Positions 32,247 to 42,161 are shown, numbered from the stretch's first letter. The stretch is 64,000 nucleotides of DNA from Cylindrotheca closterium (GCA_933822405.4 CAKOGP040002058.1:55580-119579); one strand, 5' to 3'. Program-made: numbers and translations. The notes: generated from the sequence alone by a model not told the origin.

Positions 32247-33368
32247 ATGTCTACCATCAGAAATAATTCCGGAATGGAAGAAACGGCACCGGTACACGCT
32301 CATGCTAGCGATATGGAGTGGCTAGATCGATTAAAACGGCGATTAAGCAATAATGCATGTAATTCAACATTATCACAACCTCATCATGACGATTTGAAAC
32401 GAGCCAGTGTCTTGGTTCTGCTAGATTCCAAGGGAAACGTTCTACTGAATCAGCGAAGTTTGTATCTTAAATCTCATCCGGGCGAGATATGCTTTCCTGG
32501 AGGTAAGCAAGATCCGGAAGATGGCGGAGATGATGTCGTGACAGCACTGCGAGAATGCCATGAAGAAGTCGGATTGCAATTTCAGAATCCCAGCAAGAAG
32601 GATGAGGAAGATGAAAAACTACCCAAAGTGGAAATAATCGGAGCCATGCCCACGATTGAAAGCTTGCACCACCTTTGCGTCACTCCAATCGTGGCCTTGG
32701 TCCCAGATCATCACCATTCCGAATTACCCCTGACATTAAATGAAAAGGAAGTGGCAGCTGCCTTTTGGGCTCCTCTTGACTTTTATGTTAAAAATACTCC
32801 CATCGAACTTTATCCGCTTGAGTGGTCGGGAGAAACCTTTTGGTATCGCAACTACTCCTACAGCATTACGGAACCAAACGATTCATCTCGAGGTGCTGGA
32901 AACAGCAGCAATCGCAACAAGAGAAGGCGAAGAACACGGGCGCACGCAGTAAACGTCACAGGACTGACAGCTCATATTGCCTACGAGGTTGCAAAGATTG
33001 CTCATCCAAACCACTCTGATAGTAGCTTTGTCTTGCTTCGGCAATTCCAACGAGGCAAATCAAAGTATTGGACTCCCAAATGCTTTGTCTTTGCAACGTC
33101 CATGTTGCATCAGCACGATCATGATTCCCAGCGAAATCGAAAACAAAATGCCGCCAATAAAAAGAATCGACTGATGCTAGATGCTACCTGTCAAATGGTA
33201 GACTATACGGAAGATCCAGAATATGCGTTTGCCTTTCAGTTGATTGTTTTGGATGGAAAGATTACGTGGACGCTTGCAGCAACAACACAGGAGGAAAAGG
33301 ACGCCTTTCAAAATGCTCTTTTCCAGTTCTTGAAATCATCAGGGAAGAGGAATGATATTCAAGAATAA
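32247..33368 (+). CDS. Nudix hydrolase, CoA diphosphatase (NUDT7/NUDT8/PCD1) type
   Basis: 373 residues from ATG 32247. The block VLLNQRSLYLKSHPGEICFP is the signature found just before the Nudix box in CoA-pyrophosphatase Nudix proteins, followed by GGKQDPEDGGDD ... TALRECHEEVGL with the metal-binding REchEEVG core. Spacing between the two halves of the box looks slightly longer than standard. These enzymes cleave CoA or oxidised CoA to 3',5'-ADP and phosphopantetheine, in peroxisomes or mitochondria. The C-terminus (NDIQE) is not a peroxisomal SKL-type signal. A long C-terminal extension (about 200 residues) is unfamiliar and includes a basic Asn/Arg-rich insert (SSNRNKRRRRTRAH). Confidence 0.85.
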   Translation: MSTIRNNSGMEETAPVHAHASDMEWLDRLKRRLSNNACNSTLSQPHHDDLKRASVLVLLDSKGNVLLNQRSLYLKSHPGEICFPGGKQDPEDGGDDVVTALRECHEEVGLQFQNPSKKDEEDEKLPKVEIIGAMPTIESLHHLCVTPIVALVPDHHHSELPLTLNEKEVAAAFWAPLDFYVKNTPIELYPLEWSGETFWYRNYSYSITEPNDSSRGAGNSSNRNKRRRRTRAHAVNVTGLTAHIAYEVAKIAHPNHSDSSFVLLRQFQRGKSKYWTPKCFVFATSMLHQHDHDSQRNRKQNAANKKNRLMLDATCQMVDYTEDPEYAFAFQLIVLDGKITWTLAATTQEEKDAFQNALFQFLKSSGKRNDIQE

Positions 33369-33482
33369 AGCAACCGAAGCAGTGCCCTAGTTTGGAGGTT
33401 CCTATGAATGAGTAATGTTACATTATGCAAGTTACGAAAGCAGTCGATTGGCCCTACTCCTACAATGCGACCAAGGATAAAA

Positions 33483-34367
33483 TCATGCTCTACCATCATA
33501 ATAGAAAATTGGCATCCAAGTTTGGCCATGAGTGGACCGAATGGCGCCACCCCTTTTGAGGCATTCGAAAAGCGCAGGAATCAGTTCCGGACGGAACGCA
33601 ACGTTCGAAAATACTCCCGTGTGGAAGTCCTTAACCGGTTTGAGCCTTGCCATTTCAGCATGAGCAACTCGGAGAGCTTCGAGATACACTTGATTGCGCT
33701 GTTCAAGAGATAAGAGTGACATCATCTCTTCCACTGGCGTAGCGTCATATTTCACACTATCACCATGGTTCGCCGCTGCTTGAAGCAACTCATCTTGAGA
33801 CAATGTTGCCACAGCTGTCATCAAGGTCTCAACCAATTTGGAATTCTTGTACACGATTGCCTCCTCGCAATAGACGTGAACGTTGGCTTGTGTCTGTTGA
33901 ATGTCCTTTTGAATGAATGCATCCACCAGCGGCAAAAGTTTGGCGACTCCAAAGTAGTCCCCCAAGTATCCAAGCGCTACCGCAGAGCTAGGATTCAAGT
34001 CGAGATCGCCAGTATAGATGTAGTCCAAGAAAACTGGGAATGCCTTGGCAGCAGACGGCTCCAGTGTAATTCTTGTTTTTCCGGCTTTGGACTCTTTCAT
34101 TTGAGATCTGAACAGGCTGTCAAAGTACAATGATTTTCGAGGACCGACAGCAAGAAAGAACTTGTGGACCTGGAAATTAATGGGAGAGACATCCGTGTGG
34201 AGGCTTGCTGATGTGAGCACACTTATTTCAATCTTCCAGTCACTATAACTATTCCTCGGATCCATCCTCCAAGCAGATTTGTTCCAGCAGCATGACGTAT
34301 TCATGGCGGGAGGAGTCGTCGTGCCATCCGTTTCTTGAGTCGGTTCTACTTCTTCCATTACTGTCAT
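33483..34367 (-). CDS. BTB/POZ domain protein
   Basis: 294 residues from ATG 34367. A BTB fold at about 45-150: FQVHKFFLAVGPRKSLYFDSLF, then ITLEPSAAKAFPVFLDYIYTG, then a helical part resembling BACK (LGDYFGVAKLLPLVDAFIQ). BTB proteins dimerise and often act as substrate adaptors for Cullin-3 ubiquitin ligases. No kelch repeats or zinc fingers follow, so the substrate-binding part is not evident. No introns. Confidence 0.82.
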   Translation of the reverse strand: MTVMEEVEPTQETDGTTTPPAMNTSCCWNKSAWRMDPRNSYSDWKIEISVLTSASLHTDVSPINFQVHKFFLAVGPRKSLYFDSLFRSQMKESKAGKTRITLEPSAAKAFPVFLDYIYTGDLDLNPSSAVALGYLGDYFGVAKLLPLVDAFIQKDIQQTQANVHVYCEEAIVYKNSKLVETLMTAVATLSQDELLQAAANHGDSVKYDATPVEEMMSLLSLEQRNQVYLEALRVAHAEMARLKPVKDFHTGVFSNVAFRPELIPALFECLKRGGAIRSTHGQTWMPIFYYDGRA

Positions 34368-34827
34368 TGTTCAAGAGCGATTGCGCTTGAACTTGCCTTT
34401 ATTTTGTAATGTAGCCAATCTCGTCATAGTAAAGAATTGAAGTTTTCATGTGCCATCGAACATCGCACCTCTACCAATCATGGGTGGATAAAAAAATGAT
34501 CGCTTCAAAGCCAATCACACATACATTTGACGTCATCATAAACGTACATGGTTAGTGCGACATCTTTAGTGTTCGTGTCTGCGGTACAACGGTTAAGTCT
34601 AAGGTCATCCATTAAAAGAGTATATCGCTGCTACTTAAATATCGAGATTATTTCATAAATGTTCACCAGGTGTTTTATTAATAGTTGTTTTCGGATTGAA
34701 AGGTTTCTCTTCTTTTGCCGGAAAACCATACTGACAGTATAGTGCTCTGTTAGCCTGCCTCTCATCCTCAGGTTTGTGGTGAAGGTATTGGTGAAGACGA
34801 TAGCAATCAATTAGTGACAGTAGAACC
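34368..34827. other. Divergent intergenic region, nothing recognised
   Basis: Between the BTB gene and the coiled-coil gene. No ORF with coding character. Confidence 0.35.
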
Positions 34828-36126
34828 ATGTTTTCCATGGTGCCCCGATCAACGCCTTGGAAGAAGGCAGACAAGAAGAAACAGCATTACGATGGGGATC
34901 CGCCACAAACTGTACCATTGCATATGTATGAAAAACTTCAGCTACAACTGATGGAGACTATTGACGCTCTGTCGGAGAGGGATTCCGAAGTGTCCTCTCT
35001 CACTTCACGCATCAAGATTCAGACAGCAAACTCGTCAGTGCTCACGTACAAACTTGATGCTCTGGAGAATACGATCGAGGAGAAAGACAGCGAGATTGAC
35101 AAACTCAAGCAAGAGTTATCAGTCTTACGGGGAAATGGACCAACTGAACTTCAAGTCTCGAAGAAGAAAGAAAAGAAGGAGAAACAAAAGAAATCCAAGT
35201 CGAAATCTAATCAATCAGACTCGCATGGTCTCAAAAAATCTGGCAAAAAGAAGAAGAAAAACCTCAAGAGAATCACCTTGCATAATCATGAGCTCTCAAA
35301 GGCGAGTGAACAAGGCGACAAGCAACCTTTATTAGCAACTACAAAGTGCGGAAGCGTTGGATCGAATTCCGAAGACTCATCAGACCGAGGTATGAATGGG
35401 TCGATGACCAAGCCATTGGAGGCTCAACATGAATTTGAGAACAATGTGGTAGATCGTGGTACAGGTCCAGAAGACGTGAAGGAAGAACCCCAAGACGATA
35501 GTATGCATTCACAAGCCAACCTATGCTACAGTCCTGGGCAGGGACTCAGTAGACGCCAGACACTGCCGCCATCTCATCGCTTTTGGAAGTTTCGGTCTCC
35601 TCAACTGGTCAGTCCGTCCATGTCAGATAGACCATTTCTGGATCCAACGATGTTGGAGATGATTGATGAAGTTTCAGACTTGACAAGAAGCTATCGCAGT
35701 GAGTTTAGCGTGTCAATATGGTCGCCAAGTCCAATTGTGAAGAGGAGAGAGATCGTCATGAGTGAAGCTGACAAGGCTGCGATTGGAATCAGTGGTCTAG
35801 TAGTTGGTGATAATGTTCAGATGCCTCGCCGAGGCAGTATTGATAGTGGAATACATGACAATTTTACCAAGCTCGTCAGATCCAACTCGCTGAAAGAAGG
35901 CAATAGTGGAATTCATGAGAACTTTACCAAGCTCACTCTATCCAACTCGCTGAAAGAAGGTAAAGCATGGATGCAAATGGCTGAAACTTCAATTGTCGAA
36001 GAAGAATCAATAGAAGAAGAATCGGTTGAAGAAGAAATTACTGATGAGAGTGATGGCGACGAAGATACTACATGCGAAGACATCCTGGAAGATGACAGCA
36101 TTGCGTCGTCCAGCATGTCATGTTGA
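34828..36126 (+). CDS. Coiled-coil protein with lysine-rich region and acidic tail, unknown function
   Basis: 432 residues, ATG 34828. A coiled coil (YEKLQLQLMETIDALSERDS to about residue 105) is followed by a strongly basic stretch (KKKEKKEKQKKSKSKSN) that could be a nuclear signal, a Ser-rich middle and a very acidic end. Near residues 340-380 a unit of about 19 residues, GIHxNFTKLxxSNSLKEG, occurs twice and is also clear at DNA level (about 35848-35960). No enzymatic domain recognised. Confidence 0.7.
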   Translation: MFSMVPRSTPWKKADKKKQHYDGDPPQTVPLHMYEKLQLQLMETIDALSERDSEVSSLTSRIKIQTANSSVLTYKLDALENTIEEKDSEIDKLKQELSVLRGNGPTELQVSKKKEKKEKQKKSKSKSNQSDSHGLKKSGKKKKKNLKRITLHNHELSKASEQGDKQPLLATTKCGSVGSNSEDSSDRGMNGSMTKPLEAQHEFENNVVDRGTGPEDVKEEPQDDSMHSQANLCYSPGQGLSRRQTLPPSHRFWKFRSPQLVSPSMSDRPFLDPTMLEMIDEVSDLTRSYRSEFSVSIWSPSPIVKRREIVMSEADKAAIGISGLVVGDNVQMPRRGSIDSGIHDNFTKLVRSNSLKEGNSGIHENFTKLTLSNSLKEGKAWMQMAETSIVEEESIEEESVEEEITDESDGDEDTTCEDILEDDSIASSSMSC

Positions 36127-36167
36127 CAGCTGTCGAAGTTCCGGTATTTTTTAAAATTAATAATATG

Positions 36168-36398
36168 CTAGAGTACACAGATCAAATAGTAAAGTTGGTG
36201 TTGTTGCCAGGGAGCATTGCTGGCATCAATTGCCATGCTGGGCTTGAGCTCTTCTGGACCTTCCACGGATTCTTGGCTCCAGGCAGGGATGAGAGGAATA
36301 CGTTGACTGTCGTTTGATGTCTCAATGGGAGTGTAATCGGCGTCGGGAAGGTCACGAAAGATGCGCTGTTGGACTTCCATCATCGCATGCTGCGAATA
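36168..36398 (-). CDS. C-terminal end of a gene truncated by the assembly gap
   Basis: A minus-strand frame runs out of the gap (YSQHAMMEVQQRIF) to a TAG at 36168, giving about 76 residues of coding-like sequence (FRDLPDADYTPIETSNDSQR, then a Pro/Ser/Glu-rich tail). It is convergent with the coiled-coil gene, stops only 42 bp apart. The N-terminal part lies in or beyond the N run. Identity unknown. Confidence 0.45.
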   Translation of the reverse strand, partial: YSQHAMMEVQQRIFRDLPDADYTPIETSNDSQRIPLIPAWSQESVEGPEELKPSMAIDASNAPWQQHQLYYLICVL

Positions 36399-36480
36399 NN
36401 NNNNNNNNNNNNNNNNNNNNNNNNNNNNNNNNNNNNNNNNNNNNNNNNNNNNNNNNNNNNNNNNNNNNNNNNNNNNNNNN
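36399..36480. other. Assembly gap (82 N)
   Basis: Run of N. True length is not known from the sequence. Confidence 0.98.
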
Positions 36481-36506
36481 CCAGTGACAACCGTGCCGGT
36501 GTCTTT

Positions 36507-36547
36507 TGGTAAATGTTGGGAGCCTGCCAGTCAGTCAACATTTACCA
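36507..36547. repeat. 12-bp inverted repeat next to the gap
   Basis: TGGTAAATGTTG (36507-36518) and CAACATTTACCA (36536-36547) are exact reverse complements around a 17-nt loop. Confidence 0.75.
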
Positions 36548-36668
36548 ATGAGGGTGAGTAAATATCGAGGCTGGCGTTTAGATCTGCGGGCGTTTTGTTT
36601 GCATCCGCAAACAACCACTTCATAGTCGCGATACATACCGTATAATACTTGTACCGGTAGTATACAAC

Positions 36669-37823
36669 ATGCCAGTTTTGTTCATGGAGTTCGAGAATCG
36701 GGTTGGCAAGGCAATGAGTTTTCTTGCTGGTATTCTTGTTGCACTCGCAGGAATTTTTCTGTTCGGTCAAGTGGAGGAACTCTCTGATATATCCAATGGC
36801 AACGTTGTGTCTCGCAACTGTTCCTATTTATCGAAAAATACTAGGTCTAAGTATTCTCGCTCTTGCCCCACAATATCTGTACCAACATTGGATATTTTGC
36901 CTCAATGCTTTAACGGCTCTGTTTGGATGGGAGAATGGGAACTTAATAGAAGTCTTGTAAAACCAGGAGCAAGAACGCCTGCAGACGAAGATTTGGCACG
37001 ACGATACCATTCTAAATTTGAATCATCGTGCAACATGACCGATATCCTAAGATTGTCGATTAATGAAATGATTTCTGGACACGTCAACGATGCTTCTGAG
37101 CTCGCGGTGTTAGAGAGAATGAAAGGATTGCGAGGGCAGACTCTCCTGCAGATCGGAACATCGGTTGACAACCGCCTGCTCCGATTTGGTTGTCCAGTTT
37201 TTGGCACCAAACGCAACGTGTATAAAGAGGGAGACATTGCAGTCTCTGAATGCCAAATTCCACTCATTGATTTTACCATGGTATATGCATTCAATGATGC
37301 GCTGACAAAGGCACACGTATCTGTCGAAGAGCAAGGGGACCATTTGAAAAAGATCGATGAGCTTATGTCGCAGCATGGAATTCAGTCTCCTCGATACATT
37401 GTACTCTCTGGTATTGAATGGGATATGAAGTGGCACAAGGACCACAAAGAGCAATTTGATTGGAACTACACCGAGCTGGTTGTTGACGAAAAAGTGTCGC
37501 TTTTGCGACGACATTATCCTAGCGCTCTTGCCCTTTTCCTCCGCACGCAGCCATATACTAGTGGGAAGGAAGGAAGCCTGGCATCTAAAGAAAGCTTCCA
37601 GCGTTACAATGATCTATTCTATGCTACTGCTCGGCACCACAATCCAAATGAAAATATTTGTGGAGGAGTCCATGTTGCAGATTTGGCTGAAATGATGCTA
37701 TACAACGGTACTGCTGAATCCGGCTGGAGTGATGGCGTTCACCCTTCAGGATGGGTCTCTCTGCAGTTTATGAATGTTCTACTGAATGTGGTATCATTAA
37801 TGGGTGAGCTTTGCAGATCTTGA
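36669..37823 (+). CDS. Type II membrane protein with SGNH/PC-esterase-like domain
   Basis: 384 residues, ATG 36669, preceded by a TACCGGTA palindrome at 36652-36659. One signal-anchor (AMSFLAGILVALAGIFLFGQ, residues about 15-34). The lumenal domain begins LLQIGTSVDNRLLRFGC, where the nucleophile block of SGNH enzymes would be (candidate Ser in GTS), and ends WSDGVHPSGW, matching the DxxH catalytic pair of PC-esterase/GDSL families. Several N-x-S/T sites. Probably modifies glycans in the Golgi or wall (inference). It is not an obvious paralogue of the SGNH-like protein at 24798. Confidence 0.65.
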   Translation: MPVLFMEFENRVGKAMSFLAGILVALAGIFLFGQVEELSDISNGNVVSRNCSYLSKNTRSKYSRSCPTISVPTLDILPQCFNGSVWMGEWELNRSLVKPGARTPADEDLARRYHSKFESSCNMTDILRLSINEMISGHVNDASELAVLERMKGLRGQTLLQIGTSVDNRLLRFGCPVFGTKRNVYKEGDIAVSECQIPLIDFTMVYAFNDALTKAHVSVEEQGDHLKKIDELMSQHGIQSPRYIVLSGIEWDMKWHKDHKEQFDWNYTELVVDEKVSLLRRHYPSALALFLRTQPYTSGKEGSLASKESFQRYNDLFYATARHHNPNENICGGVHVADLAEMMLYNGTAESGWSDGVHPSGWVSLQFMNVLLNVVSLMGELCRS

Positions 37824-39741
37824 AAATAACTATATTCTTCATTTGGAGAAAGCGGAACTCCGCCTGAGGAGTCATCAAGAAAAAGACCCAGAGCATATGC
37901 TGGATACATGCGTGCTATGAAGGCAAACACTGACAATGCGGAGTCTCTTCTCGCCTTTCTATCCGGCCCTGTTCTTCAAACTTTTCGAGCCTTTTGTTCC
38001 TTGAGAAATGTCTTTGAAACATTGTAACAAATGGATTACTCCAACAGCTTTGAATTTCTTTTATATCACACTCCTTGGGCTTATGCCACACACGAGGAGA
38101 GCTTGTTTGTCTTGTTCAAAATCTATTTTCCCTTTTTATTAAATTTAAAAAATTGCTGGTGCCAATCTTATTCGTGTTTGTTGAGATATCATTTCATATC
38201 TATTCTTCTTCATGTGTGTATTAGTTTCTAACTAGCATCGTGCATCAAGTGCCAGGTTCAAGTGAGTTAATATGCTCGTTATTGAACGACATCAGAGCGA
38301 TAACGGGGTTGGAATAGTTTTACAGTGTGGCAAAAGGCAGATAATCAACAGAACTGTAAATTGTCGGACACTTTGACTTTCAAAATTGTCGGACGCTTTG
38401 ACTTTCAAACGAACAAATTGGATGATAAGGCCGAAGTCGATTAGAACTGCTCGGCGATGAACTCGACATCTATATATAGTGACATTGGGATCATCCATTG
38501 CTCGACCACAAAGCGCTCATACTAAACGAACAGAGCAGCTTCGACGCTGCCATGGAGACGTTCAACGAGGTACTAATGATAGGAAAGGAAAGCTTAGGTG
38601 AAATGCACCCTAGAACAGCAGCCACAGACCTAGTACGAAGACATGGCAGCAGGAGCATACGTCCGACAAGTCATGATAAAAGATGTCATCAATAGGCGTG
38701 CTCGAAGGCCATCATCATTCGTCGAAACGAGCTTGGTAATGATGATTCATTCCCACGTAGTATAAAAGACCCTTTGCGCACCGTTGAATTCTTACAGCGC
38801 AAGAAAAAAGCGACAGCACTAAACGGATTGGGTCGATGCAATGTACGCAAATGGTGATTTGGAAAAGGCGATGCAATTCTTCCAAGAGGCACTGGATGCT
38901 AACAACGAGGAAAACTCTCATGTCTATATAGTATTATGGCAGCAGTCTAGTATGAGAACATTTCGGATGTCCAAGTCGACCAGGGGTTGCTGGAATGTGC
39001 CACTGCTGCGAGGAGTGCAACCCTCAGGATCATGATTCATTCATCAAAGGACGGTTGGTGCTGACGATCATCATGCTCACACGAAGCGACGCATGGAAGC
39101 GCAGAGATCTTTGCTGAGAGTTCTCGTGGAGAATCGGGTCTAAGCTAGGGAAATCATTAGGGAGCCGTATCTATGCAAACAAAGAGTCTGAATCGGGTGG
39201 TCGAGGAGGAATCATGCATGATGAAGGGAATAAACGCCCCCGCTTAACTAGTATCGAGTCTGGAACAAGGGCACTAGTACTGCTTGGCCATACATACGAT
39301 ACCAGTGATTCATTCCCTTTGAATAGAACAAATAGAAAAAAACTATCGATTCAATGATACCAGTAATCGATGATTGTGATGGCTCCAACCGCTTGAGTCG
39401 ATGGGACTTTTTTGTTATTGCTGGGAGCAAACAACATGAATCGACCATAAAGCGCTCATACTATACGAACAGGGCAAATTTGAAGCTGCCACGGAGTCAT
39501 TCAACAAAGTGCTATTGATAAGAGTGGAAATGGTGCGGTAGGTGCAATGTACCCAAACATCGAGTAAGACCAAGAACGCAGATCTCTGTCATCGACTATA
39601 CTGCACTGAACATTTTTCGGAGGAAAGGGGAACAAAAGAGGCTCTTTTGAACAACAACAAAAAGGCCTCTGCTGGGATTCGCATCACATTATTGCACGAC
39701 TTTCGTTCTGATTTGTTCACAAAGAAACCAACCAAACAAAA
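37824..39741. other. About 1.9 kb without an intact gene
   Basis: Contains decayed TPR fragments (listed separately) and two direct copies of a 24-bp unit, aattgtcggacactttgactttca (about 38355-38410). No other gene seen. Confidence 0.6.
38498..39525 (+). pseudogene. Scattered relics of a TPR (kinesin-light-chain-like) gene
   Basis: Three pieces read as TPR units on the plus strand. At 38500-38600 a unit reads HKALILNEQSSFDAAMETF with LGEMHPRTAATD after it, the KLC-type TPR signature. At 38841-38910 a unit reads YANGDLEKAMQFFQEALDAN. At about 39450-39540 a diverged repeat of the first piece occurs (agcgctcatactatacgaac versus agcgctcatactaaacgaac). They are separated by stops and unrelated DNA, so this is a decayed gene or gene pair. 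Confidence 0.7.
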
Positions 39742-40320
39742 ATGTTTCATCCTTCCCGAGTTCTATTATCCACCTTGACTCTCTGTAGCAACCATAAACG
39801 AACATGGAAAGTCTTTTGGGACTTGCAATGTCCGTTTGCCCGCAAGAACTTTTACCAACTCCCCGAGTTGAAACAGCACTTTTCGGACGAATTTGACATC
39901 TCCGTGCACTTGACGAGCCTTGCCTTTCACCCGCAAGCCTTTGTGGGTCAAAGAGCTGCGAAAGTAATTGAGAAGAACCTGGGCGAAGAAAAGAAATTCG
40001 ATTTTATCAACGCTTGCATGGATCAACAAGATTTATATACCAACGATGCCGTTGGAGATTATCGAAAATCAGAAATTGAAAACATCTTTGCCAACATTGC
40101 AGTCGAAGCTGGAATCTCCATTCCCACGTTGATAGAACAAATGAATGACTGGGATTTGGTAAAAGAAAGCTATGCCGAACACAAAGTAGCACTGGGCTAT
40201 GGTGTTTTTGGAACACCAAAGCATGTGATTGATGAGAAACTGGTCGCTGATACAGAGAGTGATTGGGGTGTCGACGAGTGGAAACAAAAGATAGAAGAAA
40301 TAAATGGTACTGGTCAGTGA
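39742..40320 (+). CDS. DsbA-like thioredoxin-fold protein
   Basis: 192 residues, ATG 39742. After a short N-terminal extension comes KVFWDLQCPFARKNFYQL, matching the first strand and helix of DsbA-family/2-hydroxychromene isomerase-like proteins; only one Cys of the usual CxxC is present (CPFA). FGTPKHVIDEKLV near the end is the cis-Pro/GTP region where the family usually has GVFGTPTFVVNG. With a single active-site Cys it may be a monothiol oxidoreductase or a glutathione-dependent enzyme. No clear targeting signal. Confidence 0.75.
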   Translation: MFHPSRVLLSTLTLCSNHKRTWKVFWDLQCPFARKNFYQLPELKQHFSDEFDISVHLTSLAFHPQAFVGQRAAKVIEKNLGEEKKFDFINACMDQQDLYTNDAVGDYRKSEIENIFANIAVEAGISIPTLIEQMNDWDLVKESYAEHKVALGYGVFGTPKHVIDEKLVADTESDWGVDEWKQKIEEINGTGQ

Positions 40321-40555
40321 CGGGAAGTCATTTTAGAGCTACAGTAGCTATGAATGCGTTCCGAAATCTTGACGGTGCGCGAGCTACTCTTCCACACGAA
40401 GCTGAACAAGTACTTTGACACATTCAACATGGCGACATTCAATGCGACATGCGACATGCGTGGAGCAAGTAGATCCAAATTTCGGTAAACTGCTGTTGTT
40501 GTTTTTGTTGTTGTTAATTTTGTAATAACATAATATTAAAATTAATAACAATAAT

Positions 40556-41992
40556 ATGGCTCATTCGGTTGATTTCATTGTGGGAAATACCTACGCTCGT
40601 ATTCCCAATCATATTGCCAAGAGAAGCCGCGTTGGCGGTCATCGCAAAATCCACGATGTGACTGTCTTTGTCGACGTTGTCAACGATGGCAATCCTGACT
40701 TGCTGGACAAAGTTTCCTTTGATTGTGGAGCAACTTTCAGCCCCCAAATCTTTACTTGCGCTTGTCCTATTCCTACACAGACCCGGAACGGAACCTCCGT
40801 CTGGAGATTTTCCACTCGTCAACAAGTCTATGGTCCCTTTGACGTCAAGATCAAGATTTATGGAGCCGGTGGCACCACCTTGGTTTGCAACCATGAGGTC
40901 CAACTCAAGTCCAACAGTGAAATCATGGCACATCGTGAGCCAGAAATGAACTTTGTGGAATACAAACGCTTGAGACCTCTTTCCAAGATTCGATTGCCGG
41001 ATGGAGCCCAGTTTGGCATTGAACTAGAAATGTCCTCTGGAGCCACCATTACGCCAGAGTACTTGGCATATGAATTGAGCGGCGATAATCGCTATCAAGT
41101 ACAAGCCTATGACTACACTCATGCAACCGTTGATCACTGGAAGATTGTCCCCGATAGTTCTATTGTGTGCAACCGATCCGAGCCAGATTGCAACAAATTT
41201 GAACTAGTTTCTCCCCCCTTGGGTCCTGGGGCAGGATTGACTCAAGTCCATGCCATCTTGTCCAAGGTGACCAATGTCAATGTCAAGGTCAACAAGAGCA
41301 TGGGATTCCATGTCCATGTGAACGTCTCCCGCTATTCCGTTCCCCAACTGGTCAAGGTTTGCCAACAGTTTGTCAAATATGAAGCCGTCATGGATCTACT
41401 CATGCCCCCGTCTCGTCGCACGGGCAGTGTCGAATCCAATCAGTTCTTTGCCAGCAATCGGCGACACGTGGAGAACCTTGCTCGCAACAGTCGTCGCTCC
41501 GTCATTGACACTTTGGCAAATTGCGAAGACTTGCAATCCTTGGTCTACACCATGAATGGTGCCACGGATGGGAGTGGCCGCTATTTCAAATTGAATTTGC
41601 AAAATTTGGTGACGGGTCGTCAACCTACCATTGAATTCCGCCAGCACTCGGCCACGTTTGAATACGAAAAGGTTCGAGCCTGGATACGCTTTTGTGTCTT
41701 GTTGACCTCCAATGCGGCTAAATTGCGAGCCCCCACCTCATTTTCTTCCGACAAGACTGTGGACGAACAGTTGGAGGCCTTGTTTCAATACGTCCTGAAG
41801 GATCGTGATCTTCGAAACTATTACAGGAGCCGTGCTCAAAAGCACAATCACGCGGATCCTGCGGAAGCTGCCTGTTGCGATGAATGTCGTTCCGCGCCTA
41901 ATTCTGTCTCATCATCCTCTCATCGTCCGGCCAAGCAAGTTCGTCATGGGTTCACAGGGTTCTGTGTTACAACCAATTCAGGCAGTATATAA
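40556..41992 (+). CDS. Fusion of an N-terminal pYEATS-like domain and a C-terminal amidoligase domain
   Basis: 478 residues, ATG 40556, intronless. Residues about 35-125 look YEATS-like: VFVDVVND, LLDKVSFDCGATFSPQIFTC, VWRFSTRQQVYGPFDVKIKI, then GAGGTTLVCNHEVQL. Residues about 150-400 match the putative amidoligase family (glutamine-synthetase-like fold): FGIELEM, HWKIVPDSSI, KFELVSPPLGPG, MGFHVHVNVS and TIEFRQHSATFEYEKV, with the metal- and ATP-binding Glu, His and Arg positions visibly kept. Amidoligases join a carboxylate to an amine at ATP cost; in bacteria they sit in peptide-modification and conflict operons. A tail of about 50 residues contains CCDEC. Substrate and cell location are unknown; no targeting signal is seen. 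Confidence 0.75.
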   Translation: MAHSVDFIVGNTYARIPNHIAKRSRVGGHRKIHDVTVFVDVVNDGNPDLLDKVSFDCGATFSPQIFTCACPIPTQTRNGTSVWRFSTRQQVYGPFDVKIKIYGAGGTTLVCNHEVQLKSNSEIMAHREPEMNFVEYKRLRPLSKIRLPDGAQFGIELEMSSGATITPEYLAYELSGDNRYQVQAYDYTHATVDHWKIVPDSSIVCNRSEPDCNKFELVSPPLGPGAGLTQVHAILSKVTNVNVKVNKSMGFHVHVNVSRYSVPQLVKVCQQFVKYEAVMDLLMPPSRRTGSVESNQFFASNRRHVENLARNSRRSVIDTLANCEDLQSLVYTMNGATDGSGRYFKLNLQNLVTGRQPTIEFRQHSATFEYEKVRAWIRFCVLLTSNAAKLRAPTSFSSDKTVDEQLEALFQYVLKDRDLRNYYRSRAQKHNHADPAEAACCDECRSAPNSVSSSSHRPAKQVRHGFTGFCVTTNSGSI

Positions 41993-42161
41993 ACTGACTC
42001 TATATTTATATATAGTTTCTATACATTTTATAGTATAGTACAGGTATTGCAACAAGTTGGAAATAAAAATCAATCATCTTATAATTATAATATAGAAGTC
42101 CTATAATCCGATCATCATCATCATCATACTTTCACTATTATCATAATATGTTTTATATTAT

